From positions 11,744,734-11,808,733 of the forward strand of contig NC_089738.1 of the NCBI RefSeq assembly GCF_035083965.1: a DNA stretch of 64,000 nt. The letters run 5' to 3'. The notes beneath the pieces were generated by a model. It made no database searches. It was given only the letters and a program-made list of their open reading frames with translations, and was not told the origin of the DNA. The stretch comes from Branchiostoma lanceolatum (taxonomy: Eukaryota > Chordata > Leptocardii > Amphioxiformes > Branchiostomatidae). The position numbers were made by a program, and so were the translations under genes. Numbering within the stretch: the first letter of the stretch is position 1; each line of letters opens with the position of its first letter. Of the stretch, positions 36,167 to 55,390 are shown one piece after another.

Positions 36167-39100
36167 ACTATTAATTTTCTATACAGTTATCACATTGTAT
36201 CAAGGTAATTGTAGCTTCAGCTGAAGAGAAGTCATTACTATATGATTTGTTTACTTCAGCCGATGGTTTTTGATGAGCCGTTTGCTCCCGAGACAGATCG
36301 GTGTAAATTAGTGATATATTCCCAGATGAATAGGAGGCAGATGATTTTTCTTCATGCCTCAGCGAACTGGTGGATCAATCATCTTCTATCTGTCCTGGTA
36401 CGTTCTCCTTCTGTTTCTAATAACATAAAGACATCAGGCATTGTCAGGAGTGTTGTAAAGCTGTGGTAGCCGGGTTGTTACAGTTTTATGTGGTCCGTAA
36501 ATGTTGTATTTTTTACTACAGTATAGCGACGATGAAACTAGAGATACATGTAACGTTATACAATATAACACAAGCCACAGTATTATGGGATGTGATAACC
36601 ACAAAAGCTACGTAACACCAGATTCCATGTTTTACGAAGGAGCTATGTTGTATATGACGTCAGCTCATAGGCAAAGCTCTTTGAGAACAGTTAAAGATAG
36701 TTTCGATCTGTTCTGGTGACAAACATTTTCTTTTATGTTGATATTATGCTCATGAATGTTGATGTAGCGAAGGAATGTATCGGTCGATACTTCAGGGGAA
36801 TATTATGGGATAGCATGAGACAGGCAGAGTCGTCTGAAAAACAGCTTTGTTCAGCAATATTTCTGTTTGGCTGAGTTGCCGGGTGATTGGATCTAACGCT
36901 TTGCAATGGTAATCTGAACCTCACCCTGAACAATTCTAATGATAATCCATCCCATTTTCTGCCGTTGTTAACAAGACAGCTAACATTTCGTTCTGGGCTC
37001 TTTTGTGAGAGAGACAACGAAAAAAACATCAGTTGCTTGGTTGCATAAGCTTCGTCTTTGGAATATAGTCTAAGCTGGGTTGTACTATTGCAATTTCTTT
37101 CAGTATGTTACTATTGTCCGTTGAAGTATGTTTTGTAATGAATGTATGTATTATTCATAACAACCTCTGCTGAGGAAAATGTCATGCTAAACATCAAACA
37201 CACTCTATAATTGGACGCTATTCTACTGTCTTTGATCTCCAAATAAACTTGTTCTCGAGATACCACTACTGGGCTTAGCAAGATTGTTTTATAAATGCTT
37301 ATTACTGGTTATACATGCTAGAAACAACCAATATCACGAACCAAATTGTTTTTTTTCTGTTCTTAGGGATTCGAAGCAAATTTAGCAATGGAGTCTTAAA
37401 TACCGAGTAGAACTTTAGACAGATTGGGTGTATTCGGGCGGTTAAGATTAGACCGCGGTGCAATTCAGATCGAATAGTGGAATACGAAGAAACCATTTCT
37501 AAAATTGAATTACAAAATTTGCAGGAGACGTGCTACATGCCTACATTTCCTAACTTTAATGCCCTTTCCCTGTAAATTACACCGCTTTATATTTCTATAA
37601 TGCCCAATTAGATGGCAGGGCATAAAGATGAACCCCCGTTGCGTCGATGCATGGGAAATTTTCATATTGCGATTTTCCATTTGCTCTATTTGAAGGCTGG
37701 ATATGGACCATGCATTTACAAGTTGAATCAAATACGTTGTTGTACAATTCACTTGGTTTTCCGCGTACCATTTTACTTAAACGTAAATACATAGTTCTAC
37801 ATCTGCATATATATCGTGCAGTGTTGTATTGCCGATTTACAGAATATGTCAAACAAAATTTTAAAAAAATCTTCTTGTCACATTCTGTTGTAAACATTTC
37901 GAGTTTGTTGTTGGGGGGAGAGGGGGTTAGTGTCCGATTGACAGTAAACAAAAAGGTCAAACTAATTATGTTGTCAAGAAATATTATAGACAACATGCTG
38001 ATCTGCCAGTTGATAATGGCTAATTGGCAGCACTTAGTGGAAGGACAGCAGATGGACGCTTTATATCTACTGTATGTGCCCGAAAAAACTAGGCTATTTT
38101 TTTATCATTCTGGTTTGAAACGATGAGCTTTGTAAATCTAAGTTCGCACCACTATTAAAAATCAAACGAATAAAACGATGTACTCCAAATCCTATGCAGT
38201 TTCTCTTATAGATAAGGAAGCAAATGCATCCAAAATCAAAACCGCTTTCTCCTGTGTTAAGCATATCCAGTATATGTAACTATTGCTTTTCTTAATTTTC
38301 TTCTAGACCACCAGCGTCGTCTGCTGAGCACATAGAGGGTCTCGTATTTCTATCGGACACACTTTTTGCATAGCATCGAAACTGAAGCCGGTGCATGCAA
38401 AACTATTCAACCATTATTTGCCGCTCAGGAGATAGTATGCAAACCAACGTAACTATTTTCGTGCATTTCTCATACGCGTAAGGACGTCGACTTATTTAGA
38501 AGATAGCGGTGATGAACCCGAATATTTTAGTAATCCAGAGCTTTGACTTTGGTTCCTGGATACCAGACCCCCGATCTGTATAATATCTATCGCGCGGGGT
38601 CTTACTCAGATCGGTGGGCATGTTGTAAAATTTCCTTGGGGGCTTGTTGGCCCTAGAGCCAAGGAGTTGGCCTGTGTGGGCCTCGAAACAGCCTGGCATC
38701 CAGGCTAGAGCCTTTGGCGAACGCGATTGCTTATGCGTGTCCATACAATATCGTTATGCATGCAATGATAAGAACCGTTCTATTCCACTACGAATATCAT
38801 GTCCTTCAAGAGATGTACAAAGGCATCTGTCTTGGGAAATAACGACAGTTGTCGAGACCCGAAGCTTTAGATAATTTCGCGATGCATATCTTGATCTTTG
38901 ACATTTCACTCACCCGCCCCAACAGACCTTTTCATTGCGCGACTACAAAGAAAGGCCAGGTGTTTTATCGCAGCCAGGTGTAATACCTTCACCAGGACAA
39001 AGGCACGTAGATACGTGCCAAGATACGATCAGCGCGTATCGACATTTCTCTGTGATACCCAAGAGACATGTGGTGATTTTTACAAGGGGATAAAGATATT

Positions 39101-40240
39101 CACGTCAGGCGCGGTGGGCTGTGTCTGAAAAGGCAGAAGGCCTAAGTCACGAAGTGCGTAGAATATAAACTAGTCGTTGGATTCGTCCCATGAGAATGAT
39201 GTGTTATACAATTGTATTTTTCTTGTATTGTTATTTTATATCATATTGATTTGATTTCATCTATTTCATTCTTATCCTATCATATTTTTTATTTCTATTT
39301 TACGGTGATATCATATTTTGTCACATTAGAGTGATGTGTTACAAGGCTATGTTTTTATCTTAAGGTGATATGGCCATATTCACATGTACACACTTGTTGT
39401 GAATTAATGACTCGAACATAAAATACAAGTCAATACAAACATGTATGTCATCATTAATGAGCTCAATATTGCCGTATTGTTCAAAATATGTCAATAGAAT
39501 AAATGGTGGAATCATTACGATTATGCAAATATATGAGTTAAAATAAATACAACTTTTATATGTTATTGTCTGTGTATTATGTATACTAATGATCTATAAA
39601 ACATACATACCGAGATGGAATAAAACTAGAGTAACATTAGACTGAATGATGCACTGAAATGCATTTTAAAGGCATGTCAAGGAGATTCTTCGTGTTTTAT
39701 GCAATGAATAATGAGCGAAACTATCGGGAACTTTGTAATTACTTTGGTGAATCATAGCTGGGGCATCAAGGTGTTTGACGGTGGATTCATCGCTCATAAA
39801 TTCCCTCTCCGTCCGCAATTTTTACTGCAGTCTTGAGGACTTTGGGTGTTGACAGAATATTTTGTCATCTTTTTTGTTTTATCATTGTAGCTCCTTTTTG
39901 AGTTTATTATTTCCTGGTAATCTATTTGTGTTTCTAAGTTTATTTTTGTTCATCGTAATTCTGACTTCCTTGTTTAGCATTTCCCTTGCCCCAATTTTTC
40001 GTGTAGGCAAAAGTCATATGTAGTTTTCTAAAAGTGCCCACTACAGCCCGAGAATGAAGGTTTCGAAAGGAATCTATAGATAATGGTTTCAAAGTTACTT
40101 CATTTGTTGTTAAAGACAAGACTAATAGATTCACATATTTTCAAAGGATTCATCTGATGCAAGGTAAATCCGAAATCTCCCCGCCTTTCAGCCACGCTAT
40201 TTCAATTTTACTTTCAACACCTGCACTTGCCGTTTGGTAC

Positions 40241-40264
40241 TTACGTCATTGTTACCATGGTGAC
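40241..40264. promoter_or_regulatory. CRE-like site next to an RFX X-box palindrome
   Basis: TTACGTCA (40241-40248) is followed two bases later by GTTACCATGGTGAC (40251-40264), a near-symmetric match to the RFX X-box (GTTGCCATGGCAAC). A homeodomain-type AATTTAATTAA follows at about 40275. Seen by eye; occupancy unknown. Confidence 0.35.
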
Positions 40265-43200
40265 AGGTGATGGACAATTTAATTAAGACGTGAAAACGCG
40301 GCCCTTGTTTTCTGTGGCGTATTGAAAGGCAGACAAGTAGGGATGATTGGTTGTGTGTTCCACTTCATAAAATCACTTTAATTGAAAAGCAATCACTTAC
40401 GATAATCATCAAAGTTTTCAAATGAGATGGAGAGATGATGAGCTGTCTTTTTAATCTCGAGTTACGAAATGAATTATGAAATGTCAATAGGCGTGGCGCT
40501 AACTTCAACAACAACAAAATCAGAAAGTGCACGTGTGAAGGAATCGTAAAGAAAGCTAGAAGCATGTAGAATACTGTAAGTACACGATATGTTCAAAAGA
40601 CGGGTTAGGAACTTTCAGGAAATTTCCGTGTGGCCCTGGAGAATACTTTCTGACGCTTATGTCCAAATAAACTTTCATATTTCACACGTACTTACTTCCA
40701 TTTTTACAAACATAAACATGTTTGCATTTTAGAAAAGTTTTCAGCATATGGGAGGAGGGTATGGTAGTTGAACACACACCACTGTCAGGTGACTAGCCCC
40801 CTGCTGTAGTGATTGCACAAGGTTGCGTGGCCCAGGGGGTATTGAATTGGAGATGGTCGTCGCCCTATGCACCATCTGGTATGGGAAGGGTGTTTAATTT
40901 TTTTCACTTTTCAATGCCAGCCATGAGCTTTTGGTAAGCACCATATGGACAACATGATGGATGCGCTTCTGAAAAGCAACACACGCTGAAAGTGACACCG
41001 TACGACTCCCACCTTCAACCCGTTAGCTGCATGGGCCCACGGCACAATCTAAATGGAAATGTTGGCAAGCCTCCCTTTGACGCTGCGCTTTCGCAGGCCG
41101 ATATAACGAGTTTATAGGCCTTTACTATTGTGATGGGCATACCACGGCCACGACTGGGGCGTTTCAGTTTGTGAATATACGTGATATCGCACCCACTAAA
41201 CGCCGCATTCTGAAATTAGCAGTAGATGCCATGCAAGCTGTTGCTAGTTTCCAAACCCTTTTTGCCCTAACTACATATTCCGTATGGTGCCGGGTTTTTC
41301 AGCCGCCATGCCCGGGAGTTGAAATCCAATTCATCTGTGTTTGCAAAGCACATCAGGCAAGATAACGACATTAGTATGGCCAATTTGCCCTCAAATCACA
41401 GGAGATACATTTTTAAAAGCGAGAAATTGCAACTATCATAAGAAACTAGCCATGATGCTGGTATCGAAAATGGTATAAAAGCGTTTTTGATTTACTGAAC
41501 ATTTTAAAGATTTGGCTCTATGTATTTCAGTGAGTAATACAACTAATGGCATCCGTTCCGAATCATTTGCCAAATGTGTCAGGAATTAAGTATTCCACGT
41601 TCGTACATTTAGCTAACAATGCAGCATATTTTTCCTTTTAAGTCACAATTTCCGTTATAGCTAATAAGTTTATTGCAAAGTCCTGCCCGAAGGCTAATTT
41701 CAAATTACATAGATAAAAGAACAGGGTACAAAATAGGTAGAAAAGCGGCTAAACTAGATTATAAAGAAAAGTAATAGTCTATAACTAATGAAGGGTTTGA
41801 CTTCTCCTTTGTTATATAAAGCCACACTTCCAAAAAGTTTGAAACCATACTGGAAATCATATTGCTACAAAGAAGCTGCAAAATGAGCAAATGTAGGCCG
41901 TAAATGGCACTGAATATAGGGAACCGGATGAACAAAAGTCTTCAAAAGTCAAAGATGTGAAATAACAAAAATAATGAATTTATTGTTTGGTACACCATGT
42001 TCTGCAAGTTCAGTCATTTGTTCAACCTCCCTGACCACTTAGATGTCGTAAATGAAGGCAACATTTTGCCAAATGTTTTTCTCGCACACGTGCATCAATT
42101 TTGGGGTGTCCAGATCTGCAGAGATTATCCACATATTCAAATCTGTATGAATTGGTTAGATCGTTTCTTATGCGATCAACTTTGACTTCATGAAAAATAC
42201 TTAATACACAACAAGAAAAGTGCACGGATTACTTCATGCAAGGCAATTACACCCGTGATTTAAGCCGATTTCGATGTCTGTGCAATTTTTTCGAATAATT
42301 CAAGCCACACCCAAATAATGGAAAGTAATGATTTGATTGCGCTTCATGTAGTCTGAACGTCTAGGTGCTCATTTTCTCTTATCCAACATCAAGATGCATT
42401 TAGCTCAATGTGGTGAATGTATAAGAAGAAGAAGAAAAGAAGAATGAATGTATAATCTTAATCTTTGCTGTCATAGATATCTATACAAACGGGTGATTTT
42501 TGATACAAACTCGAAACAAATTTCAATGAGTGGCTGATGCATGAAGATAATTCATTACTAACGCACCTGTTTTAAATACACAAAAACATCTATTATTTAT
42601 TCAGATGAATATGTGCAATCAGTAAAGTACCCTCTAGTGTACTGTATGCAGGTAACTTGAAAGAAGGCAATGCAAATAGAATAAAGGGCATACATAATAA
42701 TGATTATATTGATTATTCGGGTTACCAATCAGAATCCCCTGGTGATTAACAAAGCCATAGAAAGAGCTCATCTCAGATTCGCAGAGGCGGCGAACATTTA
42801 TGTTGCTGTCAAAGTGTTCTAGAAATCTCATCAGCTTACAAATACGCTTTGATGTAATAGAAAAGTATACCAAGAATGTAGGAAAAAGACACACGAACGT
42901 AAGCTCACCACGAACGACTTACACTCAGACATGCCCGTAACGTTTATAAGGTTAAAGGTATAGGATATGCTTGCACGCTACAAAATGTCATCCGTGGAAT
43001 AAATGCATGTACGGTTCTGTATATAACGCCATTAACACACCCCTGGCGTCACCCCCCCCCCCAATGGCTCAGATAAATATCAGGAGTCATGCAACAGAGC
43101 TATTTAGAAAGTATCGTTATTACAGTATCTGAAAGTTATGAATGGAAAATGTCACGCATTGCCGGAGAAAAGCACACAGAAGCTATATTTCTGGAACATT

Positions 43201-45443
43201 CAGTGTGTCCCTTTTTTCTTGGTGCAAGACCAATTACCTAATCGCCGTTACGACATAATAATTGAAGCCTTTTAAATCGCCAGCTCTGTTCATACGGGCT
43301 GTCGCTTCGGGGGCAAGGGTTGAAAAAGTTTACCTAATGTCTTTACGGCAAATTGAGCATAAAATAAGTGTTCATGTTTCGCATTTCATATTCCTAAACT
43401 CATTTCAGAAGGATTTTAGCCACATGTCCATACATGATGACACATCGTCGTATTCTAATGAGATTTCAAGACACCAGCAATATCTTAGAATGCCCCCTGA
43501 ACCCCAAATTACCTGCGAATTCGCGCACCAAGTATGAAAAAGCACCCCGAGGACCATCCGTAAGGAAATGAGGTGCACATTAGGAGATATCATTTTGTCG
43601 GAGGACATCGGAGCAGTAGAAATCCGAGATCCTTTCAAGATAGGGTCTTAAGATTTTTAGATACTTCTTCTGTTTCATTAGAAAACTAAACTTTGTACTA
43701 AAAATTGTTTTCCACAACATTTTAAACTATTCTATTGGACAGAAATAAGTTGAACAGTTTGAATTCAGGGTGTCAACTTTGGTGCCGGTGGCTCTTTGCG
43801 ACATCTTATGTAGGGACTGGGAAATAGAGTTCGAAAGTAGCTCAAACCGAAACATTGTATCGAGACGGCGATTAAAAGCATCATAATTTACAATTGCAAA
43901 TGAAGAGATCGAAAGAAAAGCACAGAGAAACAAAACATCAGGCATGTTCTGAAAAACCAACAACATCGATCTGTCTTCCTGTAATCTCTCCTAATCAACC
44001 TCTCACTACTCTCTTGGGATGATCCGTCACAGCGGCCTTTTATTACCTTTTATGGTAATCGCTTCAAAGAACGGACGTTGCTAGAATTATCCAAAAATTG
44101 TTGGCTTCAAAGTACTTATTTAACCGTAAGAGAGGCCGGAAGGCCACGACACCATTTTGCCTATTAGTAAAGCATTCCAAGAAATGAAATCAAAAATGTT
44201 TAAACTGTTACAAGTAACAAAGTTTGCAATAATATCACCGACTTAATCGAGTTATTTGTAAGTTCCAACATTACATCTCTATTAGAAATAGAGTAGTAAC
44301 GATGTTGACAACATTATTATCGCTGCAGCGACTTTTCACAACGTTGATACAGTGATGAATATGCTCGTTAGACCGAAGTCAAGCCAGTCGCCTGTAATCT
44401 GCACACATCTCGTCGTACATTATTGATGCTCCGATGCATAATGTGCAGCAATAAGGCTCTACGTATACTGTGATAGAAAGTGGTTGAACTTTGCGACGTA
44501 CGTGTGATTCGAACTCCACAGTGAACGAAGCATTTCGCGATTGAAGCAATGTGTAGTTATATCACGGCCGACCATTTCAATCATTTCGTAACTTGCTAAT
44601 AAAAGACTCATGTGTCATTGCGAATTCTGTAGTACTGTTTTTAGATTTTTCTTTAATTCGAACTGATATTTTACAGCTACATTCTTAACCATAATGGCCG
44701 GTGTTTTATTTTGCTGACATTACTCCTTTATCTCATTTTCTATTTGTACTGCTCTATGTTAGTATCGGCTGCTTTAGTTCACACACAAAGATACAATCTT
44801 AGAAACAATATAAATAGAATAACTTTACGAATTTGTCAAATCAAATCCAGTGACAGCAAATTTTGCTGCTAATGTATTTCCTGCACGTTGGTAATCTATC
44901 TATCGGTATTTGGATTCATGAGCTACGTAATGAACTTAACTATGGTTATCGTTCCGTTAACACGTTCAAATTTGATTACCATGGCAGAATGAAATACAGC
45001 ACACTGACGGAGGGAGATGCCAAGAAGCTCCATTCAGGAGATGTTTACGTTTTGTTCAGGACACTTTGAATGGTCAATCCTTTGTATCTATTTCTGTATG
45101 GGCAAAGCAGTCATCTTTAACTGCGGTGAAGCATGATATTTTCTTTATCTAGCTAGTTGTGGTACAGTGTGCTTCGCTACATGAAGCCCCAAACGCCAAG
45201 ATACCTGTAATCTTCTTGATGAGTGTTGGATTCCACGCCTGAGACTAAGCCCGAAGCTTCCCGTTGTGTATTGGGCACTTTACGTCACCATCCGAAATGA
45301 CGAAGGCAACCCCTCATATATGCCCGAGTCAGGTTCGAACCTACACCCTCTAGATACAAAAAATTTGATCCATATTTAAGCAGTAGTGTACTTGTGTTGC
45401 TTACCAAAGTTTTAAATTTTTTGTGTCATCCTCTTAGGGATAG

Positions 45444-50143
<4,700 letters not shown>

Positions 50144-50199
50144 AGCCGCCGCCTACCTTTCAGCCATCTCACCTTTCTTAAGTAGGAATGGGGTATCTC

Positions 50200-50230
50200 T
50201 GCCGCCATCTTGTTTCCCAGCATGCAACAG
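50200..50230 (+). promoter_or_regulatory. conserved post-stop block, gene A copy
   Basis: GCCGCCATCTTGTTTCCCAG then CATGCAACAG. The same block, with one or two changes, follows the stop region of gene B (55363-55390), the orphan exon (56712-56739) and gene C (59814-59841). Its start is the inverse of the YY1 consensus AAGATGGCGGC. Confidence 0.6.
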
Positions 50231-50849
50231 CAGCTCTGAGTTGTGAAGTTGTGTCGATCAGCCATCTTGCATTTCCCTGTTGTCGGCCTGTTTTAAATGA
50301 TTAAGGAAAGTTCTCGAATGCGACTTTAGGTTGGCTTTAATTGCGTCTACATGCCTACCACTGTCATGTTGTTGGAATCATTTCTAAAGAGTGTACATTG
50401 AGATTGGGAGTTCGAAACAAATGCACCGCAGTGGCTATGCTGATAACTGAAGGGCTACGTTCTGTACAGTCGAGATGCTACCAGTAGGTGTTAGTAACAG
50501 GGAGCTGCGATGCATATTGGGAAGCAACAACGGGAGAATGTCTGTTCATTGTGTAGGATGTCGCTGACGGTTTCTACGTAATGTATTTTCCACCCATTTT
50601 TGCAAGTGTTAAAGTCGCGAGACTTTCTTCACCGATTAAGCAAGATATGAAAAACACCGTGGATAAGCAATAGGGACAGTTACACAATCGAGTTTCATGT
50701 ACCAAGTTTGAGTTTTGTTATAACTTATACTATTCTTTGTCTATGAAAACAACATTCACAGAAAGGATACATTTTCAGGGTGGACTTGTAAGAAGCCCAA
50801 CAACCCCTTTCTTACACCGTGTATGAACATTTGCCATCTGAATAAATGG

Positions 50850-53283
50850 CTCACAAAGAGTAACTCGGCAAGAGAACTTGATTTGGCAACTAGCTTCTCT
50901 GTGGGGATGGACCACGTTTCACTTACTGTACTTTTTGACTACACTCTATAATGTATATAACCTCACTTTCATACTTCAAAGAACTTGAACCCTGTACTAC
51001 TATGGTAAATGATAATAAAAGGCATGACCGAGCACTTGTTGAGTTAGAAGTAAACTTTAGGCAGCACTAGGAACGTTTTGTACATTACGGGAACTGTTGG
51101 TGTGATATGTTATATACCCCAACACTTTCCAGAGGGACTGGATTACACAAAGTTGACAAGGAAGACGATACTGTCCATATTACTACAAGGGTAGTGACAC
51201 GACATGTCGGATGTCTTTACAAACTTAAGATTATATAGAATTACTGAGACATATATGAAGGTTGCAAGGTCTTCTCCAGACGTGATATTTCTACGATGCA
51301 AGCATGGCTGTCCTTCAGGCAATAAGATAAACACGTAGCGATAGAAGTAGTGATATTTACCTTTTAAGCAATCGAGCGAGTCGATCCTTTCTAAAAGCAC
51401 CAAGGATGGGTTTGAATATGAATGTGTAACTTGTAAGCAGTGGGAGAAATGTTTAGATGGGAATAATTTTGATTGACACACGATGAATGCATGATAGTAG
51501 TGCATGACGTTAATGATAGGGCAATAGCTAAACATTGTATGACTTGACCAGTAAGGATAGCTTTTCATACCTTGACAATAAATAAGATTAACTCTGAAAC
51601 CTCTGGCTGTTTACGTGTCTCTTTTTGTGATATGTAAATTAGTGTTTGAAGTTTTCTTCACTAATGTCTATTTCCTTATAAGTTTCGCTTTTACGCCATA
51701 CACATGATAAACATTCAAATAAAATAAGAATCATATGTCATGTAGACAATAGCTGTGTGACCAAACGAAGAAAAATTTAACGGCCACATCAGCAATAGGC
51801 GTTAGGATATACGCTTCAGCGAGCAAAGCCAGATAGACGCTGGGAAACTGCAAAATTACCTACATACACATCATTAGTAAAATGAATAGAATATGCCTCA
51901 ACAGGAAATGATCCACCTGTAAGGAAAGACCACAAACTGAAAAGGCACAAAATCAAAACCAGGCAGATTTCGAATGAACGACTCGAAGAAGGCTTATTAG
52001 GATGCTAGCTATAGTTTCCAAGTGACAGTAATACAATGGTAAGGTTGGTAAGCGGTACAAGAGCCAGACATTTTCCAGACCATGGATGAATGACAAACAA
52101 GCATGAGGAAATACTAGCCAATGGGTTACTAAGTTCATTCAGGTTACGTCCAAGGAATAGTCCTTATCGCCACTTTTAGTGTTGTTAAATGTGTGTATTC
52201 AGACAAGCCATTGCTCAATTCAACCGAGGCTTTTTTGCTTGTATCATCATAGCGCCTAGGGTTATGTACGTGTTTGTACGGTGTGTGTCTTTGATAAATT
52301 TGTAACGTAGCCAGTAACTCGATTGCCTGCTAATCTGGAGTATTACGCCGGAGGGCTATCCTAGCGGTTGCCATGGGAGATGCAGACATAGACAACTTAC
52401 AGCAGCACTAAAGGATACTGGCACTTACTGAGCAAAGAAGCATCAAGTTCACCCAAGGTGCCAGCAAGGAAACCCGTGAACGAAATTGAAACGAAGGTAT
52501 TGGATCTTGTAGGCTTTTGTGAGCATTAGTGTTGGTTACTGTTCTGTGTCTGCAAACAAAACACTACTTTGTACAAGTTGTTAGACCACTTGTATACAAC
52601 AGCACCACCATTTTGTTTACTATAGTATAATCATTATCATTTGGGAAAAGAAGTGAGAAATTTCACCGCTTTTTGGTACGCTAGGTATTACTATTAGGAT
52701 GTACATGTATTTCATTTATCTATTTTATTCAAATGTGGCTGTTGTATTTTAGAAGGGTACAATAAACCTTGGTACAATTATTTTTCATTCTTATTGTTGA
52801 AGGTATATTACATGCCTAGTTGTTTTCGTTGACTGGCGCATCATCAGAAGATCTGATGATACTCAGCTGTAAAGAGTTTACATCAATGATATTATAGCTA
52901 TATATAGCTAGGGACCTCCTTGGTTTCATCATTGGTAAGCTTCTAATGAATCGTATATTATATATTGGTTACTCTCTTTTGTATTCACCTCTGACCTCTA
53001 GTCCATCATCATCATCATCGTCATTCTTCCGGATTTACTCCGGTGAGATACAATCAATAAAGTTTTAAATAAGTCCATAATCAATAATATATATCTATAT
53101 CTATGGATGTTTATTTTTGTGATGTGGAATATGATTGTTTGTTTGAACTCTTGAAGACTACTAAAGGGTATAAAAAGAAAGGAAACAAACAATATAACCG
53201 TAATCATTGTTACTCTAGTTACTCTAGTACACCTGAAATTGTTCGTTCACTCATCTTCTTTCTCCTGGAAGTTCAAACTGGCC
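50850..53283. other. spacer between calmodulin genes A and B
   Basis: No exon seen. From about 51950 the sequence recurs in shortened form at 55640-56480, showing that the upstream region of gene B was duplicated with it. TCATCATCATCATCATC at 53001-53020 is a short microsatellite. Confidence 0.5.
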
Positions 53284-55316
53284 ATGGCAGACAACCTGAC
53301 GGAGGAACAGGTTGCAGAGATAAGGCAGGCCTTCTCTTTGTTCGACACAGACGGGAAGGGCTGCATCACCACTGGAGACCTCGGAACTGTCATGGCGTCT
53401 CTTGGTCAGAACCCAACTGCGGCTGAGATACGTGTATGACCTTTATCCATTACCTGATCTGCATAGTTATAACAAAAGTTAACGAAGAAGGCGACAGTAG
53501 TCGTTGAAGACTTGGCCCGTGTAAACCTTAGTGTTGGAAGAAAGTTTAGTATTGTACTATGACTACTTCGAACACAAGATGAGGTTCCATGACAGTGAAC
53601 AAAGTTGTTGGCACACAAGCAAGAGACAGTTGCCTGTCAACGTTTCCTTCTGCTACTTCCATAGGGAAATATGACATTGTTGTACAATTTTCCACACGTA
53701 TAATTTTTATCAGTAAAGCTACATGACCTTTTACATATAATGATATACCGCATTATACATCATCCGAATTATATATATATCCCTATAACTTTTGTATTCC
53801 GAATAGATGCAAGGAAAAAGGTGAACTACAAAATAAACAGACAGTACTACGGCATACATGATTGTTGAGCAGAGGACGTTTTGTCCAGGAGGTGCCATTT
53901 TCAAGCACTTTTATGAGGCTACGTTACTTCTCCTGCAGGCTATGGTGAAAGAGGCTGACGCGGACGGAAATGGAACCATAGACTTCCCAGAATTCCTCAC
54001 TATGATGGCGCGAAAAATGGAGACCGACGCAGACGAAGAGTTGAAGGAAGCGTTCCGAGTGTTTGACAGGGTATTGCGTCATCAAACACTTTCTCAGGGA
54101 CGAACAGTCACCACAAAATGTGGTATACATAGACTATCCATTGGCAAGCAGATGTTGGAGCTAGGGAAAGATTGTGACTTTCTTCTGATTGTCTCGGACA
54201 CAACAAGCCAAAATGATGTCACAATATCTTCCTTTCAAACCTCTGCTTGAAGATTTCAATTCATAGTGCTGTATCGAGGTCAGATATAAGTTTTCCCATT
54301 TAGACTTGGCATACTGTATGTCTATTTGCTGTCCTTAAAATTTGGATATACTTCTAATCGTTGCTAATAATTGTAATATTAGATGTCAGTTCTGCCGTGT
54401 CAAGTTACAGCTACGAGCAATCTGGTGATAATGTCAATGTATGCAGTAAGTGAAGCTACTCCATGACACAGCTTCAATAAGCAGTCTTCGCAAATGACAG
54501 AATTCAGATGCTTTCTAAAAATTGCGAAACTATCTCAACCTATGCAGATTGCACAGCATTGAATGGCAGTTTTCATTGATGATGGAATTCAGACACTTTC
54601 TGAAGAATGCGAAACTTTCTCCATGTATTCAGAATGGTGACGGTTTCATCAGTATGGCGGAGTTGCGTTACGTCATGATCAACCTGGGGGAGAAGCTGAC
54701 AGATGAGGAGATGGAGGAGATGATGAGGGAGGCTGACGTTGACAAAGATGGACGGGTAAGGACCATGTGACGTCTCTGCGTCAGTTATTCTAGACAATCA
54801 GCTACATTTTTATTCTTTTTAAATGTTGGTGGAAAGAGTATAAAATATTCTTGCTGTTGAAATATCATCAACAAAATACCGATATCTTGATGTTAAGTCT
54901 CTATATCGTTATTTCTAGACAATCAGCTGCATGGATGTTTGAAGACCTTTGAAAAATATTGGTGGAGAGAGTATTGGATTACTATTTGTGCTATCAAAAA
55001 ATCCACAACATACCGATCATGCACCGCTTAATAAGAAATAAAAGTAGGAATTTAGATACTTAATGCTGGCCTCCTAATCAACACATAAATAAAGAGACTA
55101 TTTTGTGACATAGGCAATGAAAGATCTATATCTAGGCACGCCATCAACATGTATTCTTTTTGGCTGTGATCAGGTCATAAATGGATTCTGTGTCTTAGTT
55201 CCATTTCTATAACGATCACATCTGCGATATATCAAAGGACGTACCAAAATTTAAAACTCCAACTCTCTCCATAGCTCAACTACGATGAGTTTGTGACAGT
55301 GATGAATGCGAAGTAG
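53284..55316 (+). CDS. calmodulin-like gene B (4 exons, 148 aa)
   Basis: Diverged calmodulin paralogue. Exons 53284-53433, 53939-54070, 54633-54755 and 55275-55316, all phase 0 GT-AG. The exon plan equals that of calmodulin, but exon 2 is one codon shorter because the central linker reads [17 protein letters not shown]1 loop [12 protein letters not shown] ends in Asp instead of Glu and has Lys at position 5, so calcium binding there should be weakened. EF2 is [14 protein letters not shown]3 [14 protein letters not shown]4 DVDKDGRLNYDE. The last residues are VMNAK. Many substitutions in a protein that is usually invariant point to a changed role rather than a second standard calmodulin. Amphioxus is known to have several calmodulin-like genes; which one this is I cannot say. 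Confidence 0.85.
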
Positions 55317-55362
55317 GCATCGAAACAACGACAAGTTCACAGCCATTGGTTCTGCCAGCTGT

Positions 55363-55390
55363 GCCGCCATCTTGTTCCCAGAATGCAACA
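55363..55390 (+). promoter_or_regulatory. conserved post-stop block, gene B copy
   Basis: GCCGCCATCTTGTTCCCAGA followed by ATGCAACA, 47 bases after the stop codon. See the copies at 50200, 56712 and 59814. Confidence 0.6.

Noticed and set aside
45235..45360. Possible SINE promoter (GGTTCGAACCT) upstream of calmodulin A
   Set aside because: B-box-like motif without an A box and without a second copy in the window; too weak to call.
53858..54250. 130-codon open frame around calmodulin-like exon 2
   Set aside because: Only 53939-54070 is exon; the rest is read-through into introns on both sides.
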